A stretch of 64,000 nt of DNA, from contig JAPPAK010000002.1 in the NCBI GenBank assembly GCA_026705605.1, positions 62,001 through 126,000 on the forward strand. Direction: 5' to 3'. Shown here one piece after another: positions 15,705 through 23,260 of this stretch; the stretch's first letter is position 1, and each line of letters opens with the position of its first letter. The translations under genes and the position numbers were made by a program. Origin of the DNA: Chloroflexota bacterium (lineage in GTDB: Bacteria; Chloroflexota; Dehalococcoidia; Tepidiformales; Tepidiformaceae). The notes below the pieces were generated by a model. It was not told the origin of the DNA. It did not search any database and saw nothing but the letters and a program-made list of their open reading frames with translations.

Positions 15705-16499
15705 CTACTGTCCCCGGAACGTGGGCCGGCGCTTCTCCATGAACGCTCGCCGCCCCTCGATGTAGTCCTCGCTCGCGAAGCACGCCTCGACCATCTGCTC
15801 GATGGTGGCGAGGTCCCGCTCATCCGGATCCTTCGTCGCCTCCACGATCGAGGCCCGCAGCAGGTCCACCGTGAGCGGCGCGTTCTCCGCGATCGCGTCT
15901 GCGATGCGTGTCACCGTGGGCTCCAGCGCCTCCACCGGCACGACCCGGTTCACGAGCCCCCAGCGCACCGCGTCCTCGGCGGGGAAGCGCCCGCCCGTGA
16001 ACAGAATCTCTCGCGCCGCAGTCGCCCCAACCGTCTGCACCAGCTTCTGCGTGCCCCCGAACCCGTACCCCAACCCCAGGCGCGCCGCCGGAATTCCGAA
16101 CTGCGCGTCCTCCGCAGCCACGCGGATGTCCGCCTGCAGCGCCGTCAGCAGGCCCCCGCCCATGCAGAATCCGCGGATCATGGCGATCAGCGGCTTCCCC
16201 AGCTCCCCGTACGCCCGGTTCGCTGCCGCGCCGACGCGATCGAACTCCGCGATCGACTCCGGGTCCGAACGCCGCTTCTCGAACTCGGAGATGTCCGCCC
16301 CGGAGACAAACGCTTTGTCGCCCGACCCCGTCATCACCACCACCCGAATCTCCGGGTCGTCCCGGAAGTCGTGCAGGATCACGGGGATCGCCTCCTGCAT
16401 CTCCCTCCCGAGGGCGTTCCGCCGGGCCGGATTGTTGAAGATCATCCAGCCAACGCCGCCCTCCTTGCGGGCGATCATCTTGTCCGTTTGCAGTTCCAT
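15705..16499 (-). CDS. Enoyl-CoA hydratase/isomerase (crotonase) family protein with atypical active site
   Basis: 264-residue crotonase. The CoA and oxyanion-hole elements are present: NNPARRNALGREM, KAFVSGADISEFE and GFCMGGGLLTA. The two acid residues of true enoyl-CoA hydratases (Glu in GGG-x-E-L and Glu in P-E-x-x-L-G) appear as Leu in GGGLLTA and Ala in GIPAARLGLGYGFGG. It is therefore unlikely to hydrate enoyl-CoA by the standard mechanism. Isomerase, dehalogenase, ring-cleaving or decarboxylating roles are open. 24 bases separate it from the CoA transferase upstream, and 4 from the lyase downstream. Confidence 0.85.
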   Translation of the reverse strand: MELQTDKMIARKEGGVGWMIFNNPARRNALGREMQEAIPVILHDFRDDPEIRVVVMTGSGDKAFVSGADISEFEKRRSDPESIAEFDRVGAAANRAYGELGKPLIAMIRGFCMGGGLLTALQADIRVAAEDAQFGIPAARLGLGYGFGGTQKLVQTVGATAAREILFTGGRFPAEDAVRWGLVNRVVPVEALEPTVTRIADAIAENAPLTVDLLRASIVEATKDPDERDLATIEQMVEACFASEDYIEGRRAFMEKRRPTFRGQ

Positions 16500-16523
16500 G
16501 CGGTTCTCCTGTGCCGTGCGCGT

Positions 16524-17714
16524 CTAGATGACGCCGTTCTCGCGCAGCTCCCGGATGGCGTCGCCGTCCAGCCCGAGACTGCCCAGGATTTCATCGGTGT
16601 GCTGTCCCAGCTCGGGCGTTGCCCGATGGCTGGGGGGTTGAGGCGTTCGCGCGAGGTTGATCGCCTGCCCCACCACATGCGTGTCGCCAAGCTGCGGACG
16701 AGGCATCGGCCGTGCGATGCCCAGCGCCTGCACCTGTGGGTCTGCGAACGTCGCGTCGATCGTGTTGATGGGCCCGCAGGGAACCCCCGCCTCGTTCAGC
16801 ACCTCGATCCACTCTCCGCTCGTCCGCGAAGGCGTCACCTCCGAGATGCGCGCGTTCAACGCCTTCCGGTTCTTCGACCGCAGCTCGTTGGCCGCGTAGT
16901 CCGGGTCGTCGAGGAGTTCCGTGAGCCCCAGCGTCTGGCAGAGCCGCTGCCACAGGATTCCCCCCGAGGCCGCGATGTTGATATGCCCGTCCGCGGTAGG
17001 GAATACGCCCGTCGGGATGCTCGTCGGGTGGTCGTTCCCCGCCTGCGGCGCCACCTCCTGCGAGATCAGCCAGCGCGCCGCCTGGAAGTCCAGCATCTGG
17101 ATCTGCGCCTCCAGCAGCGAGGTGTGCACCCACTGCCCCTCGCCCGAACGCTCGCGCTCGAATAGCGCCAGCAGGATCCCCTGCGCCAGCAGCATCCCCG
17201 CCGTCAGGTCCGCAATCGGGATCCCCACCCGCACCGGCCCCTGCCCTGGCAGCCCCGTAATCGACATCAGCCCGCCAAGCCCCTGCGCAATCTGGTCCAC
17301 CCCCGGACGGTCGCGGTACGGCCCAGACTGCCCGAACCCACTGATGCTCCCGTACACGATGCGCGGGTTCACCTCGCGTACCGCTTCGTAGTCGATCCCC
17401 AGCCGGTGCTTCACCCCCGGCCGGTAGTTCTCGACGATCACGTCGACGTCCTTCGCCAGCTGCATGAAGATGTCGTGGCCCGCCTCCGCCTTCAGGTTCA
17501 GCGTCAGGCTGCGCTTGTTGCGATGCAGGTTCTGGAAGTCGAACCCGTGCCGCTCCCCCGTGATCCCGTCACCGCCGCCCGGTCTCGGGGGCAGCTCGAT
17601 CTTGATCACGTCCGCGCCCCAGTCCGCCAGCTGACGGGCGCAGGTCGGCCCCGCCCTCGCCCGCGTCAGGTCGAGCGCGCGAATCCCTTCGAGCGGCAGC
17701 CCGGATGTGCCCAC
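16524..17714 (-). CDS. CaiB/BaiF family (class III) CoA transferase
   Basis: 396 residues. It moves CoA between carboxylic acids. The N terminus, PLEGIRALDLTRARAGPTCARQLADWGADVIKIE, is the family core. NLHRNKRSLTLNLK and GSISGFGQSGPYRDRPG are the CoA-binding loops. The position normally holding the aspartyl nucleophile (x-D-x-S-(M/L)-x-D-A) reads VHTSLLEAQ, with Glu where Asp is usual. The paralogue at 41628 keeps Asp. GTG 17714 is chosen because GGAGGC lies just upstream, a TAGGAT -10 box is at 17731-17736, and family homology starts there. Likely the first gene of the five-gene operon, activating the acid handled downstream. Confidence 0.87.
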   Translation of the reverse strand: MGTSGLPLEGIRALDLTRARAGPTCARQLADWGADVIKIELPPRPGGGDGITGERHGFDFQNLHRNKRSLTLNLKAEAGHDIFMQLAKDVDVIVENYRPGVKHRLGIDYEAVREVNPRIVYGSISGFGQSGPYRDRPGVDQIAQGLGGLMSITGLPGQGPVRVGIPIADLTAGMLLAQGILLALFERERSGEGQWVHTSLLEAQIQMLDFQAARWLISQEVAPQAGNDHPTSIPTGVFPTADGHINIAASGGILWQRLCQTLGLTELLDDPDYAANELRSKNRKALNARISEVTPSRTSGEWIEVLNEAGVPCGPINTIDATFADPQVQALGIARPMPRPQLGDTHVVGQAINLARTPQPPSHRATPELGQHTDEILGSLGLDGDAIRELRENGVI

Positions 17715-17730
17715 GACGCCTCCGGCGTCG

Positions 17731-17736
17731 ATCCTA
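17731..17736 (-). promoter_or_regulatory. -10 box TAGGAT of the CoA transferase operon
   Basis: Minus-strand TAGGAT, 16 bases before GTG 17714, giving a leader of about ten bases that still includes GGAGGC. Confidence 0.4.
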
Positions 17737-17820
17737 CGCGCGACCGGCCCCCTTGTGCCGCTGGACATCCCGCGAGCAATCCCGTCTGCTTGCGCCACCA
17801 CCAACCGCAGGAGCAACCCC

Positions 17821-18378
17821 ATGCGCCTCCCCACCCTCGACGAGCAAAGCCTGAACGCCGACCAGGCCGCGGTAGTCGATGCCATCCGCAGCGGCCCCCG
17901 CGGCCCCCGCGCCGGCGCCACCACCGGACCCTTCGGCGTCTGGCTCTATAGCCCGAACTTCGCGAACCCCGCCCAGGAGCTCGGCGCCCACTGCCGGTTT
18001 GGCGCCTCCCTTCCCCGCGACGTCTCCGAGTTCGCCATCATCCTCACGGCGAAGCGTTGGCGCGCCCAGTTCGAGTTCTGGGCGCACGCCCGCATCGCCA
18101 TTGAGGAGGGCATCCCCGAGTCCGTCGTCGAAGCCGTTCGCACCGGCGCTCCGCTCAAGCTCGACCGCCCCGATCTCGCCCTCGTCCACCGCCTCGTGAC
18201 CGAGTACTTCGAGACCAGCCGCGTGTCCGCCGACAACTTCCAGGAAGCGCTCGACGCTTTCGGAGAGACGGGTCTCGTCGACCTCGTCGGTACAGTCGGC
18301 TACTACGGCCTCGTTTCCGCCACGCTCAACGTCTTCGAGGTCGAGCTGCCCCCCGGCGTGGAGGAGCCTCTGGCCTAG
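17821..18378 (+). CDS. Carboxymuconolactone decarboxylase family protein
   Basis: 185-residue all-helical AhpD-like protein. The family helix motif is in QFEFWAHARIAIEEGIPESVVEAVRTG (E-x-x-x-H-x-x-x-A-x-x-x-G-(I/V)). The peroxidase-type C-x-x-C of AhpD is absent; the single Cys is in AHCRFG. It is therefore more like 4-carboxymuconolactone decarboxylase relatives or uncharacterised members than alkylhydroperoxidases. CAGGAGC precedes ATG 17821. It is divergent from the CoA-transferase operon with a 106-base gap, and converges on the luciferase-like gene with nine bases between stops. Confidence 0.82.
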   Translation: MRLPTLDEQSLNADQAAVVDAIRSGPRGPRAGATTGPFGVWLYSPNFANPAQELGAHCRFGASLPRDVSEFAIILTAKRWRAQFEFWAHARIAIEEGIPESVVEAVRTGAPLKLDRPDLALVHRLVTEYFETSRVSADNFQEALDAFGETGLVDLVGTVGYYGLVSATLNVFEVELPPGVEEPLA

Positions 18379-18387
18379 ATCGCAGCC

Positions 18388-19221
18388 CTACAGCCGGTCG
18401 AGCGCCGCCCGCGCTCCGTGCAGCGCCTCAAGGTGGCCGGCCGTGTCGAGTCCCACGCCAAGCGTGCGCAGACACAGGTGGGTGACGCCGGTCTCGCGCC
18501 ACGCCTCCACCTCCGCCAGCCACTCTGCCTCCGACTTCCCGACGATCTGCACCGCGCTCTCCGACCCGATGCCTGCCGGGTCGCGCCCCGCGTCCGCCGC
18601 CTCCGCCGAGACGGCCTCGCGCACGGCCCCGTACGCATCCGGCGCCATCAGCGCGAACCACCCGTCCGCCATCCGCCCGATCCGTCGCAGCACCGAGGCT
18701 CCCGGCTCCCTCGCCCCGCCGATCCAGATCGGGATCGGCTGCTGAACCGGCAGCGGGTTGATCCGCTCTCCGGCCAGTCGGTCCCAGCGCCCTTCGAACG
18801 TCACCGCCTCCTCCGTCCACAGCCTCCGCAGCACCTCAATCTGCTCGTCGCAGCGCCGCCCGCGCGTGTGGAAGTCCTGCCCGAACGCCGCGTAGTCCTC
18901 GGCGCGGGCTCCTACGCCAACTCCGAAGCGCAGCCGCCCGCCGCTCAGCCGGTCGATCTCCGCCGCCTGCTTCGCCACTACGACGGTCTGCCGCGTCGGC
19001 AGCACGATCACCGACGGCACCAGCTCGATCGTCGCGGTGTGCGCCGCCACCCACGCCAGCAGCGTCAGCGGCTCGTGCACGTGGTCGACCCCCACCGCTG
19101 CCACCCGGTCGGGCACGCGCAGGTGGGTGAACCCGAGTTCCTCCGCCTCGCGCGCGAACTGCGCCATGCCGTCGTGGTCGTCTTGCAGGTCCCTGACGGG
19201 GATGGACATGCCGATCTTCAT
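18388..19221 (-). CDS. LLM class flavin-dependent oxidoreductase (F420/FMN)
   Basis: 277 residues of the bacterial-luciferase-like TIM barrel. It begins MKIGMSIPVRDL and continues AREAEELGFTHLRVPDRV, where the family's first strand-helix unit lies. IELVPSVIVLPTRQTVVVAKQAAEIDRLSGGRLRFGVGVG is the typical coenzyme-phosphate segment. PIWIGGAREPGASVLRRIGRMADGWF is strand 7 and the loop that follows. Such enzymes oxidise or reduce substrates with F420 or reduced FMN; cofactor choice cannot be fixed by eye. AAGGAGGAG ends three to four bases before ATG 19221. It is divergent from a small membrane protein. Confidence 0.87.
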   Translation of the reverse strand: MKIGMSIPVRDLQDDHDGMAQFAREAEELGFTHLRVPDRVAAVGVDHVHEPLTLLAWVAAHTATIELVPSVIVLPTRQTVVVAKQAAEIDRLSGGRLRFGVGVGARAEDYAAFGQDFHTRGRRCDEQIEVLRRLWTEEAVTFEGRWDRLAGERINPLPVQQPIPIWIGGAREPGASVLRRIGRMADGWFALMAPDAYGAVREAVSAEAADAGRDPAGIGSESAVQIVGKSEAEWLAEVEAWRETGVTHLCLRTLGVGLDTAGHLEALHGARAALDRL

Positions 19222-19292
19222 GCTGCTCCTCCTTCGCTGTTACCAGGCCGCCCCCTCTGGCGGGAACTCCGCTGGGGGCGTCTCGCTTTGTA

Positions 19293-19298
19293 TAGACT
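19293..19298 (+). promoter_or_regulatory. Leaderless-type -10 box TAGACT
   Basis: TAGACT within TGTATAGACT, eight bases before GTG 19307. No ribosome site is present, so a leaderless start is likely for the small membrane protein. Confidence 0.4.
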
Positions 19299-19306
19299 CC
19301 CCTCCG

Positions 19307-19672
19307 GTGCGTAAAGCCATGCGCCTCCTCAAGGGCCCTGCGATCGTCCTGCTCGTTTTGGCTGAAGCCTTCTGGATCCTCATCATCTGCATCGCCGTGT
19401 TCGGGAAACGGGCCACCCTCTTCGACCTCAGGTGGTGGGCAGTCCTGCTCACCGTGGTCAGCATCTTCGTCTTCTGGTACCTCGTATTCGCCCTCATCCG
19501 GACCCTATGGCGCGGGTTCCGCCGTCTCAATGTCCCCCTTGATGGCGAGGATCCGAATGACCCTACAGATCAAAGTCGATCTCAAGATGCTGGAGGCCGC
19601 GCACCCCTCCCCGACCCGGCGGCGGGAAGGCGATGCCCTCGTTCGGGACATCCGCCAGTCGCGGGTTCTTGA
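19307..19672 (+). CDS. Small two-helix membrane protein, C terminus overlapping a P450 gene
   Basis: 121 residues from GTG 19307 (an ATG four codons later is also possible). Two strong transmembrane helices are visible: GPAIVLLVLAEAFWILIICIAVF and WWAVLLTVVSIFVFWYLVFALI. They are joined by a short basic loop and followed by an amphipathic RTLWRGFRRLNVPLDGEDP. The last 37 codons run antisense through the end of the P450 gene (19563-20882) and have a disordered Pro/Arg/Gly composition, so the native protein may once have ended near 19560. Function is unknown; it is not a recognised family. Confidence 0.55.
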   Translation: MRKAMRLLKGPAIVLLVLAEAFWILIICIAVFGKRATLFDLRWWAVLLTVVSIFVFWYLVFALIRTLWRGFRRLNVPLDGEDPNDPTDQSRSQDAGGRAPLPDPAAGRRCPRSGHPPVAGS

Positions 19673-20882
19673 GCCGGTCCAGCAGGATGCGGGACGAGAT
19701 CACCGACTCCTGACGGGCCAGCGCGTACCCCAGGCAGAAGTGCGTCTCCTGCCCGAACCCGAGGTGGCTCGCGACCCCGTCCTTCCAGTACCCCGTCCGC
19801 AGTTCCTTCCCGAAATACAGGTCGTCGCGAAAGATGTTGAACGATTCGGGATCCTTGAAGATGCGCTCGTCGCGGTTCCCCGACCCAAGCCCCAGCCACG
19901 CCGTCGCCCCCACCGGCAGCACCCGCCCGTGGATCTCCACCTCGACCTTCGTCCGCCGCCGCTGCCAGTGATTCGACCCATCGAACCGCAGCATCTCCGT
20001 GAACACCCGGTCCATCAGCTCCGGGTCCTCGCGAACCGCCTCGTACTGCTCGTAGTTCCGCAGCAGGTTCCACCACATCGCGTCGATCGCCTTGTGCGTC
20101 GTGTCGCCTCCGCCGACCAGCAGCAGCGCCACGTACCCGCGCATCTGGTCCCGCGTCATCTTCGCGCCGTCCTTCTCCGCGTGGCAGAACACCGACAGCA
20201 GGTCGTCGCGGGGCTCCGCGATGCGCTCGTCGAACAGGGGGTCCAGGTAGGCGAACAGCTCGTCCCGCGCCGCCACCCCTCGGCGGAAGTGCGCCCGACC
20301 GTAGCCGTTTCCGGCGAAGAGCCGGTCGTAGACCGCCTCGAAGTAGTCGTTGTCCTCCTCCGGGAGCCCCAGCATCCCCGCGATCACCCGGATCGGGAAG
20401 CGCTCGCTGAACTGCGACACCAGCTCCACCTGCCCCCCGGCCCTCAGCCCCGCCTTCTGGTCCGCCCGCGCCTTCTCCATGAAGTCGTCGATGATCTTCG
20501 TCGCGATCCGCTCGATCAGCGGCACCCGCCTCTCCAGCCGCTTCCCCACGAACTCCCCCGCTACGATGCCCCGCAGCCAGATGTAGTCCTGCCCCTCTCC
20601 CAGGTCGTTCAGCGTGAACCCCATCGTCGAGTCCGACCCGAACTTGTGCTTCCCGTGCGGGTCGTAGGTCGCCCGCGTGAACCGTGCGTTGTCCTTGTAG
20701 ATCGCCCAGATGTCCTCGTACCGGGAGATGATCCAGCGGTTCTGGAACTTGTCCTGATAGGCGGGCTCGTACTCGCGCAGCCGCTTGTAAATCGGGAACG
20801 GGTTGATCCGGAATTCGTCCGTTACGAACTCGCCCGGCTCGATCAGGCTGGGGTCGGCTGTGAGCTGTTGGCTACTGGCCAT
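19563..20882 (-). CDS. Cytochrome P450
   Basis: 439 residues. I-helix motif LLVGGGDTTHKA, E-x-x-R in TEMLR, haem loop LGFGQETHFCLGYALAR with the thiolate Cys. Unlike the P450 at 8721 it lacks the insertion after helix B and has a long F-G loop (GYGRAHFRRGVAARDE). No ferredoxin partner is adjacent. The start region ATGGCCAGTAGCCAACAGC, which encodes MASSQQ, matches the dispersed intergenic repeat found nearby. The repeat may therefore have supplied the start codon, and the conserved part begins only around LIEPGEFVTDEF. The 3' end overlaps the plus-strand membrane protein by 110 bases. Confidence 0.88.
   Translation of the reverse strand: MASSQQLTADPSLIEPGEFVTDEFRINPFPIYKRLREYEPAYQDKFQNRWIISRYEDIWAIYKDNARFTRATYDPHGKHKFGSDSTMGFTLNDLGEGQDYIWLRGIVAGEFVGKRLERRVPLIERIATKIIDDFMEKARADQKAGLRAGGQVELVSQFSERFPIRVIAGMLGLPEEDNDYFEAVYDRLFAGNGYGRAHFRRGVAARDELFAYLDPLFDERIAEPRDDLLSVFCHAEKDGAKMTRDQMRGYVALLLVGGGDTTHKAIDAMWWNLLRNYEQYEAVREDPELMDRVFTEMLRFDGSNHWQRRRTKVEVEIHGRVLPVGATAWLGLGSGNRDERIFKDPESFNIFRDDLYFGKELRTGYWKDGVASHLGFGQETHFCLGYALARQESVISSRILLDRLKNPRLADVPNEGIAFPPPGRGGVRGLQHLEIDFDL
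20862..20882. repeat. Dispersed CCARTAGCC-type repeat, copy inside P450 start
   Basis: On the minus strand the P450 opens with ATGGCCAGTAGCCAACAGC, which fits the short repeat family seen at 21633, 25011, 25068, 25448 and 27308. Confidence 0.4.
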
Positions 20883-20930
20883 TGCGGGCTCCGCGCCGCA
20901 TGGTACTCCAGCGCCCCGCCCCTCGGGGTG

Positions 20931-21599
20931 CTACCAGAGCGCCTCAATGTCGCTCCACTCGAGGACGTTCTCCTCCCGCATCCACTTCTGTTCGATCATG
21001 AACTGAACCTGCAGGGTCCTCCGGAGATCGTTGCGTTTCTTCCCCACAACGAAGGGGACCACGGTGCGACTCTCCCCTCGGAGGTTAAGGAGAACGCAGG
21101 CCATTACGTACTGCCGGATGAGCTGGTGAGTCAGGAAGTCCTTTCCGTCAGCACCAAGGCGGGACTCATGCTTCGCCTCTCCGATAAAGAGATGACTCGG
21201 CGACTCAACAACGATGTCGATTTCGGTGTGCCGGAGATTGCTAGCGAGCTTCGATGGCCCACCCTCACGCGATATGTCGTAGCTGCCCTCTGGCGCCTTA
21301 AATGTGGCGCTGCCGGCCTCGAAGCCCATGACCCTCTTGCCTAGATCCCCGAACAGGCTGGAGTAGATATTCGCGAGTGTTGCTGCCTCATCGTGGAGCT
21401 TGTTCCCTTCGGGATGGAGGTGGTCCCGCAGCCCGCACCAGAAGAGTTCAAGGTGCGTATCCCCCGGCTGTATTCGTGCTCGCTCCCGATGTGGCAATAG
21501 CCGTCTGGCCAGCCAGGCGCTGCGATACTCGAACAGCGGCGCAAAGGTCCGCGCCGTCTTCCAGTTCTCGGTTCGATTCGTTATCCCAAGGATGGCCAC
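20931..21599 (-). CDS. Orphan protein with PD-(D/E)XK nuclease-like signature, lower G+C
   Basis: 222 residues, no named family recognised. Residues 125-145 read TEIDIVVESPSHLFIGEAKHE. An Asp128 at the end of a hydrophobic strand, twelve residues, then a second hydrophobic strand ending E141-A-K143, is the core signature of the PD-(D/E)XK (restriction-endonuclease-like) fold. The N-terminal half is helical (ENWKTARTFAPLFEY..., ELFWCGLRDHLH). Such folds cut or bind nucleic acids in restriction, repair and defence. The gene is visibly less G+C-rich than its neighbours and uses codons otherwise rare here (ATT, AAT, AGA, TTG), which suggests recent transfer. No methylase, helicase or toxin partner lies next to it. 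Confidence 0.6.
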   Translation of the reverse strand: MAILGITNRTENWKTARTFAPLFEYRSAWLARRLLPHRERARIQPGDTHLELFWCGLRDHLHPEGNKLHDEAATLANIYSSLFGDLGKRVMGFEAGSATFKAPEGSYDISREGGPSKLASNLRHTEIDIVVESPSHLFIGEAKHESRLGADGKDFLTHQLIRQYVMACVLLNLRGESRTVVPFVVGKKRNDLRRTLQVQFMIEQKWMREENVLEWSDIEALW

Positions 21600-21632
21600 G
21601 GTGTCCTCTTAGTGGTGGTGGTGCTGGGCGGA

Positions 21633-21648
21633 CCAATAGCCAATAGCC
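21633..21648. repeat. Dispersed repeat copy CCAATAGCCAATAGCC
   Basis: Two tandem CCAATAGCC-like units between the orphan nuclease-like gene (start 21599) and the GMC oxidoreductase stop (21648). Same family as the copies at 25068, 25448 and 27308. Confidence 0.5.
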
Positions 21649-23162
21649 TAGGCGCGTCCGCTGCGGATCAAGTCCGCCACCCGCTCTCCGATCATGATGC
21701 ACGTCAGGTTCGTGTTCGCCCGCACGATTTCCGGCATGATCGAGGCGTCCACCACCCGCAGCCCCTCCACCCCATGCACGCGGCAGTGCGAGTCCACCAC
21801 CGCCTCTGGATCGCTCGCCGGACCCATCTTCGCCGTGCCGACCGGGTGGAAGTTGTGCGACCCGTTCGCCCGCACGTACGCATCGAGCGCGTCGTTGTCG
21901 GCCAGCACATCCGCGGACGGTGTCTCCAGCCCCTCCGCGTACTGTGCGATCGCCGGATGCTCCCCCATCCGCTGCGACAGCTGCAGACCCTCCCGTAGCC
22001 GCCGCACGTCGTCCCCATCCTCGTCCGAGAAGAAGTTCAGCTCGATCCGCGGTTGTGCGCGGTAATCGGCGCTCTTGAAGTGAAGCCGCCCCCGCGACTT
22101 CGGCCGCTGCAAGATCACCAGCAGGGCAAAGTTCCCTTCCCGCCCGGGGAAGTGGTTCACCATGTAGATCTGCATGTCGTTCGTCTCGCCGCCGCTGGCC
22201 GTGTAGCGCAGCATCGTCTGCACGGGCGGGTCCGGCATCACCGAAACCCCCGGTTTCGACCGCCACACCACCGAGCAGAGCGGGTGGTCGATCAGGTTGC
22301 GACCCACCCCCGGTAGCTCGTGCACCAACGTCGCCCCCACCGCCTCCACGTCCTCCCGCGCCCCGATCCCGGACCGCACCAGGATCGGCGGCGACATGAT
22401 CGCCCCGGCCGACAGAACCACGTTTCGGCCATGAACCGCCTGCAGCTCGCCGTCCGAGTCAACCTCCACCCCCGTCGCTCGCCCCTCCTCGACAAGAACC
22501 CGGTTCACCAGACAGCCCCCCCGGATCGTCAGGTTCAGCCGGTGCCGGATCGGCTCCAGGTACGCCATTGCCGTCGAGATGCGCGTGTCGACGTTCCGGT
22601 TCTGCGCCATCGGGCTGATGCCCGTCGCCTCCGGGTCGTTGAAGTCCTCCGCATAGGGGAAGCCGAACTCCTGGCACACGTCGATGAATGCCTGGCCCGG
22701 CCGTCGCATCTCGTCGGGACGCCAGCGCACGATCGGCAGCGGCCCGCTCTTCCCGTGGAAGTCCCCGGAAGCATCGAGGTCGTGCTCGAGCCTCCGGAAG
22801 AAGGGCAGGCAGTCTTCCCACGACCACCCCTCGTTCCCCAGCGCCGCCCACTCGTCGAAGTCCTCCGGCGTGCCCCGGATCGCGAGCGTGCCGTTCACCG
22901 CCGACGAGCCGCCCGTGACCCGCCCCCGCGGGTAGTAGACCTCCCGGTCCGGCGTCGCGTTCGCCGTGAAGCCCCAGTCGTGATCGACCACCGACACGCG
23001 GTGCGCGTAGCGCAGGTCGTGCGGCGTCGCGTCCGTCGTGGCGTAGTCGGGCCCCGCCTCCAGCAGCAGCACCGAACGGTCCGCATCCTCGCTCAGCCGC
23101 GCCGCCAGGGCCGCCCCCGACGACCCCGCCCCCACCACGATGTAGTCGTAGACCGTGCTCAC
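21648..23162 (-). CDS. GMC oxidoreductase (choline/alcohol dehydrogenase type)
   Basis: 504-residue FAD enzyme that oxidises a primary or secondary alcohol. The FAD-binding N terminus is YIVVGAGSSGAALAARLSED. GMC signature 1 is around GGSSAVNGTLAIRGTPEDFDEW and signature 2 is VLSAGAIMSPPILVRSGIG. The active-site pair is His in HNFHPVGTAKMG and Asn in ANTNLTCIMIGERV. GTG 23162 is preferred because it lies just before the FAD fold and a TATGCT -10 sits eight bases upstream. Longer in-frame ATG starts are possible. It is divergent from the CocE gene. An electron acceptor is not encoded nearby. Confidence 0.9.
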   Translation of the reverse strand: MSTVYDYIVVGAGSSGAALAARLSEDADRSVLLLEAGPDYATTDATPHDLRYAHRVSVVDHDWGFTANATPDREVYYPRGRVTGGSSAVNGTLAIRGTPEDFDEWAALGNEGWSWEDCLPFFRRLEHDLDASGDFHGKSGPLPIVRWRPDEMRRPGQAFIDVCQEFGFPYAEDFNDPEATGISPMAQNRNVDTRISTAMAYLEPIRHRLNLTIRGGCLVNRVLVEEGRATGVEVDSDGELQAVHGRNVVLSAGAIMSPPILVRSGIGAREDVEAVGATLVHELPGVGRNLIDHPLCSVVWRSKPGVSVMPDPPVQTMLRYTASGGETNDMQIYMVNHFPGREGNFALLVILQRPKSRGRLHFKSADYRAQPRIELNFFSDEDGDDVRRLREGLQLSQRMGEHPAIAQYAEGLETPSADVLADNDALDAYVRANGSHNFHPVGTAKMGPASDPEAVVDSHCRVHGVEGLRVVDASIMPEIVRANTNLTCIMIGERVADLIRSGRA

Positions 23163-23170
23163 GGCGCGCA

Positions 23171-23223
23171 AGCATACCGGCCTCCTCGACCTCATTGACA
23201 AGGGTGAGGACGCCGCTGACCAT
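23171..23223. promoter_or_regulatory. Divergent overlapping promoters (GMC / CocE)
   Basis: The minus strand has TTGTCA (23200-23195), a 19-base spacer, TATGCT (23176-23171), then eight bases to GTG 23162. The plus strand uses the same bases as TTGACA (23195-23200) with a 17-base spacer to GACCAT (23218-23223). The two -35 elements are the two strands of one hexamer, so polymerases must compete. Confidence 0.45.
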
Positions 23224-23260
23224 GCCGCCCACCAGCCTCCGAACCCGAGAGAGGTGCCCC

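Noticed and set aside
20931-23162. Insertion sequence or integron around the lower-GC orphan gene
   Set aside because: No transposase, integrase, terminal inverted repeats or flanking direct repeats could be found; only short dispersed repeats.
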